Of a stretch of 13,997 nucleotides of DNA, positions 13,114 through 13,997 are shown piece after piece. The notes under the pieces were generated by a model. The model searched no databases, was not told the origin of the DNA, and saw only the letters and a list, made by a program, of their open reading frames with translations. Every line of letters starts with the position of its first letter. Position 1 is the stretch's first letter. The position numbers were made by a program, and so were the translations under genes. Source of the DNA: Udaeobacter sp046731855 (GTDB lineage: Bacteria; Verrucomicrobiota; Verrucomicrobiia; Chthoniobacterales; UBA10450). The stretch spans positions 1-13,997 of the forward strand of contig JBKPLX010000018.1 in the NCBI GenBank assembly GCA_046731855.1, in the 5' to 3' direction.

Positions 13114-13997
13114 ATGCAGCCGGTGGAGCAGCGCGACGAAGTCGAGATGCTCTCGCTGATGCTGTTGATTCGGCGTTTCGAGGAACGCGCCAGCCAGCAG
13201 TATCAAGCGCAGAAGATTGGTGGTTTTTGTCACCTTTACATTGGGCAGGAAGCCGTCGTCACCGGCGCGATCGCTGCTGTTCGCAACGATGACTACATCA
13301 TCACCGCCTACCGCGATCATGCTCACGCGCTTGCTCGAGGCACAACCGCGGATGCATGCATGGCCGAGCTCTTTGGAAAGGAGACAGGCTGCTCGCGCGG
13401 CCTGGGTGGTTCGATGCATTTTTTCGACAAGCAACACCACATGTACGGAGGTCACGCCATCGTCGCAGCTCACGTTCCGCTTGCGGTTGGATTGGCTTTC
13501 GCCATCAAGTATCGTGGCGAAGATCGCGTAACGCTTTGCTTCTTTGGTGACGGCGCGATTAATCAGGGCGCCTTCCACGAAGCGTTGAATCTCGCGGCTC
13601 TTTATAAATTGCCCATCGTTTTCATTTGTGAAAACAACTTGTTCGCTATGGGCACTTCTGTGAAGCGATCAACCTCGCTCAGGCAAATCGTCGATCGAGC
13701 AGAGGGCTATGATATTCCCGGAGAGATCATCGATGGAATGAACTTTCGCGAAGTCCGCGACAAGGTGGCCGAGATTGTAGATTCCATCCGAAAAGAACCC
13801 CATCCGGCGTTTTTGGAAATGCGGACCTATCGTTATCGCGGCCACTCGATGTCGGACCCGGCAAGTTACCGGACGAAACAGGAACTGGAGAAGTATCGAC
13901 TCGATGATCCGATCACACGCTTGCGTGCGCAGCTCACTCGCGAGGGAAAATTGACTAACGAACAATTCGATCTGCTCGATAAACGAGCGAAAGAGAC
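13114..13997 (+). CDS. pdhA: Pyruvate dehydrogenase E1 component, alpha subunit (partial, runs off right edge)
   Basis: The first 294 codons of the thiamine-diphosphate-dependent E1 alpha subunit, which decarboxylates pyruvate and passes the acetyl group to the lipoyl E2. Visible are LIRRFEERASQQYQAQKIGG (residues 18-37), GGFCHLYIGQEA, the active-site YRDHAHALARG, GGSMHFFD, the diphosphate-binding motif from GDGAINQGAFHEALN (Asp146) to ENN (Asn174/175), and the loop YRGHSMSDPASYRT. It could in principle be another branched 2-oxo acid E1 alpha, but GGFCHLYIGQEA and the short N-terminus fit pyruvate best. The ATG at 13114 lies 6 bp after the DUF6580 stop, has no Shine-Dalgarno and sits against a hairpin. 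The E1 beta and E2 genes would be expected to the right, outside the window. Confidence 0.92.
   Translation, partial: MQPVEQRDEVEMLSLMLLIRRFEERASQQYQAQKIGGFCHLYIGQEAVVTGAIAAVRNDDYIITAYRDHAHALARGTTADACMAELFGKETGCSRGLGGSMHFFDKQHHMYGGHAIVAAHVPLAVGLAFAIKYRGEDRVTLCFFGDGAINQGAFHEALNLAALYKLPIVFICENNLFAMGTSVKRSTSLRQIVDRAEGYDIPGEIIDGMNFREVRDKVAEIVDSIRKEPHPAFLEMRTYRYRGHSMSDPASYRTKQELEKYRLDDPITRLRAQLTREGKLTNEQFDLLDKRAKE

Noticed and set aside
13015..13578. 187-codon minus-strand ORF across the DUF6580 end and pdhA
   Set aside because: Antisense to conserved pdhA motifs; composition matches a shadow frame.
1..13997. CRISPR array, tRNA/rRNA, insertion sequence, prophage or defence island
   Set aside because: No spaced direct repeats, cloverleaf-like segments, transposase or phage genes were recognised on either strand; the only repeats are the short ones listed.

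Overview
The window is chromosomal DNA of moderate GC content that most resembles a soil or freshwater Verrucomicrobiota, possibly of the Chthoniobacterales/Udaeobacter type. The assignment is an inference from gene content: an RNase HIII in place of HI/HII, a DUF6580 membrane protein, a lysine-rich start of a small protein, TTG/GTG starts and heptamer-type repeats. No RNA gene or taxonomic marker confirms it. Nearly everything is housekeeping. I see no phage, insertion sequence, CRISPR array, toxin-antitoxin or defence locus, and no tRNA or rRNA.

Layout. (1) Positions 1-2902, minus strand: a tightly overlapping operon read as yicC > gmk > coaC > coaB, followed by the first 17 codons of a lysine-rich protein that runs off the left edge. 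CoaC and CoaB, usually one fused protein, are separate genes overlapping by GTGA. (2) 3015-4256, plus: an ArsB/NhaD/SLC13-type ion transporter, whose 3' end overlaps the convergent mutY (4204-5253, minus) by 53 bp. (3) 5232-5424: a repeat-rich spacer with an imperfect inverted-repeat element that contains the mutY start codon and a TTGAGCG heptamer array that supplies the TTG start of rnhC. (4) 5421-6932, plus: rnhC (RNase HIII) and an HU/IHF-type DNA-binding protein. (5) 6966-9425, minus: a membrane hybrid histidine kinase with a Cache-like sensor, PAS-like region and receiver. (6) 9763-12021, plus: a processive GT2 glycosyltransferase resembling CslA/cellulose-synthase-like enzymes, then a secreted L,D-transpeptidase, a plausible cell-envelope pair. 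(7) 12145-13997, plus: rpsT (S20), a DUF6580 membrane protein and the first 294 codons of pdhA (pyruvate dehydrogenase E1 alpha), which runs off the right edge.

How the genes work together. The left operon joins RNA turnover (YicC), guanine nucleotide supply (Gmk) and coenzyme A synthesis (CoaC, CoaB). MutY and RNase HIII are unrelated maintenance enzymes placed head to head across a repeat. The glycosyltransferase and L,D-transpeptidase may cooperate in envelope polysaccharide and peptidoglycan structure; the kinase is transcribed away from them, and any regulatory link is speculative.

Most unusual points: a Glu where HhH-GPD glycosylases have the catalytic Asp in MutY; repeats supplying start codons for both mutY and rnhC; two short ORFs with strong Shine-Dalgarno sequences placed directly before genes that lack one (glycosyltransferase and DUF6580); and a GC-rich hairpin ending 2 nt before the pdhA start codon. 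None of these amounts to a clearly new system.
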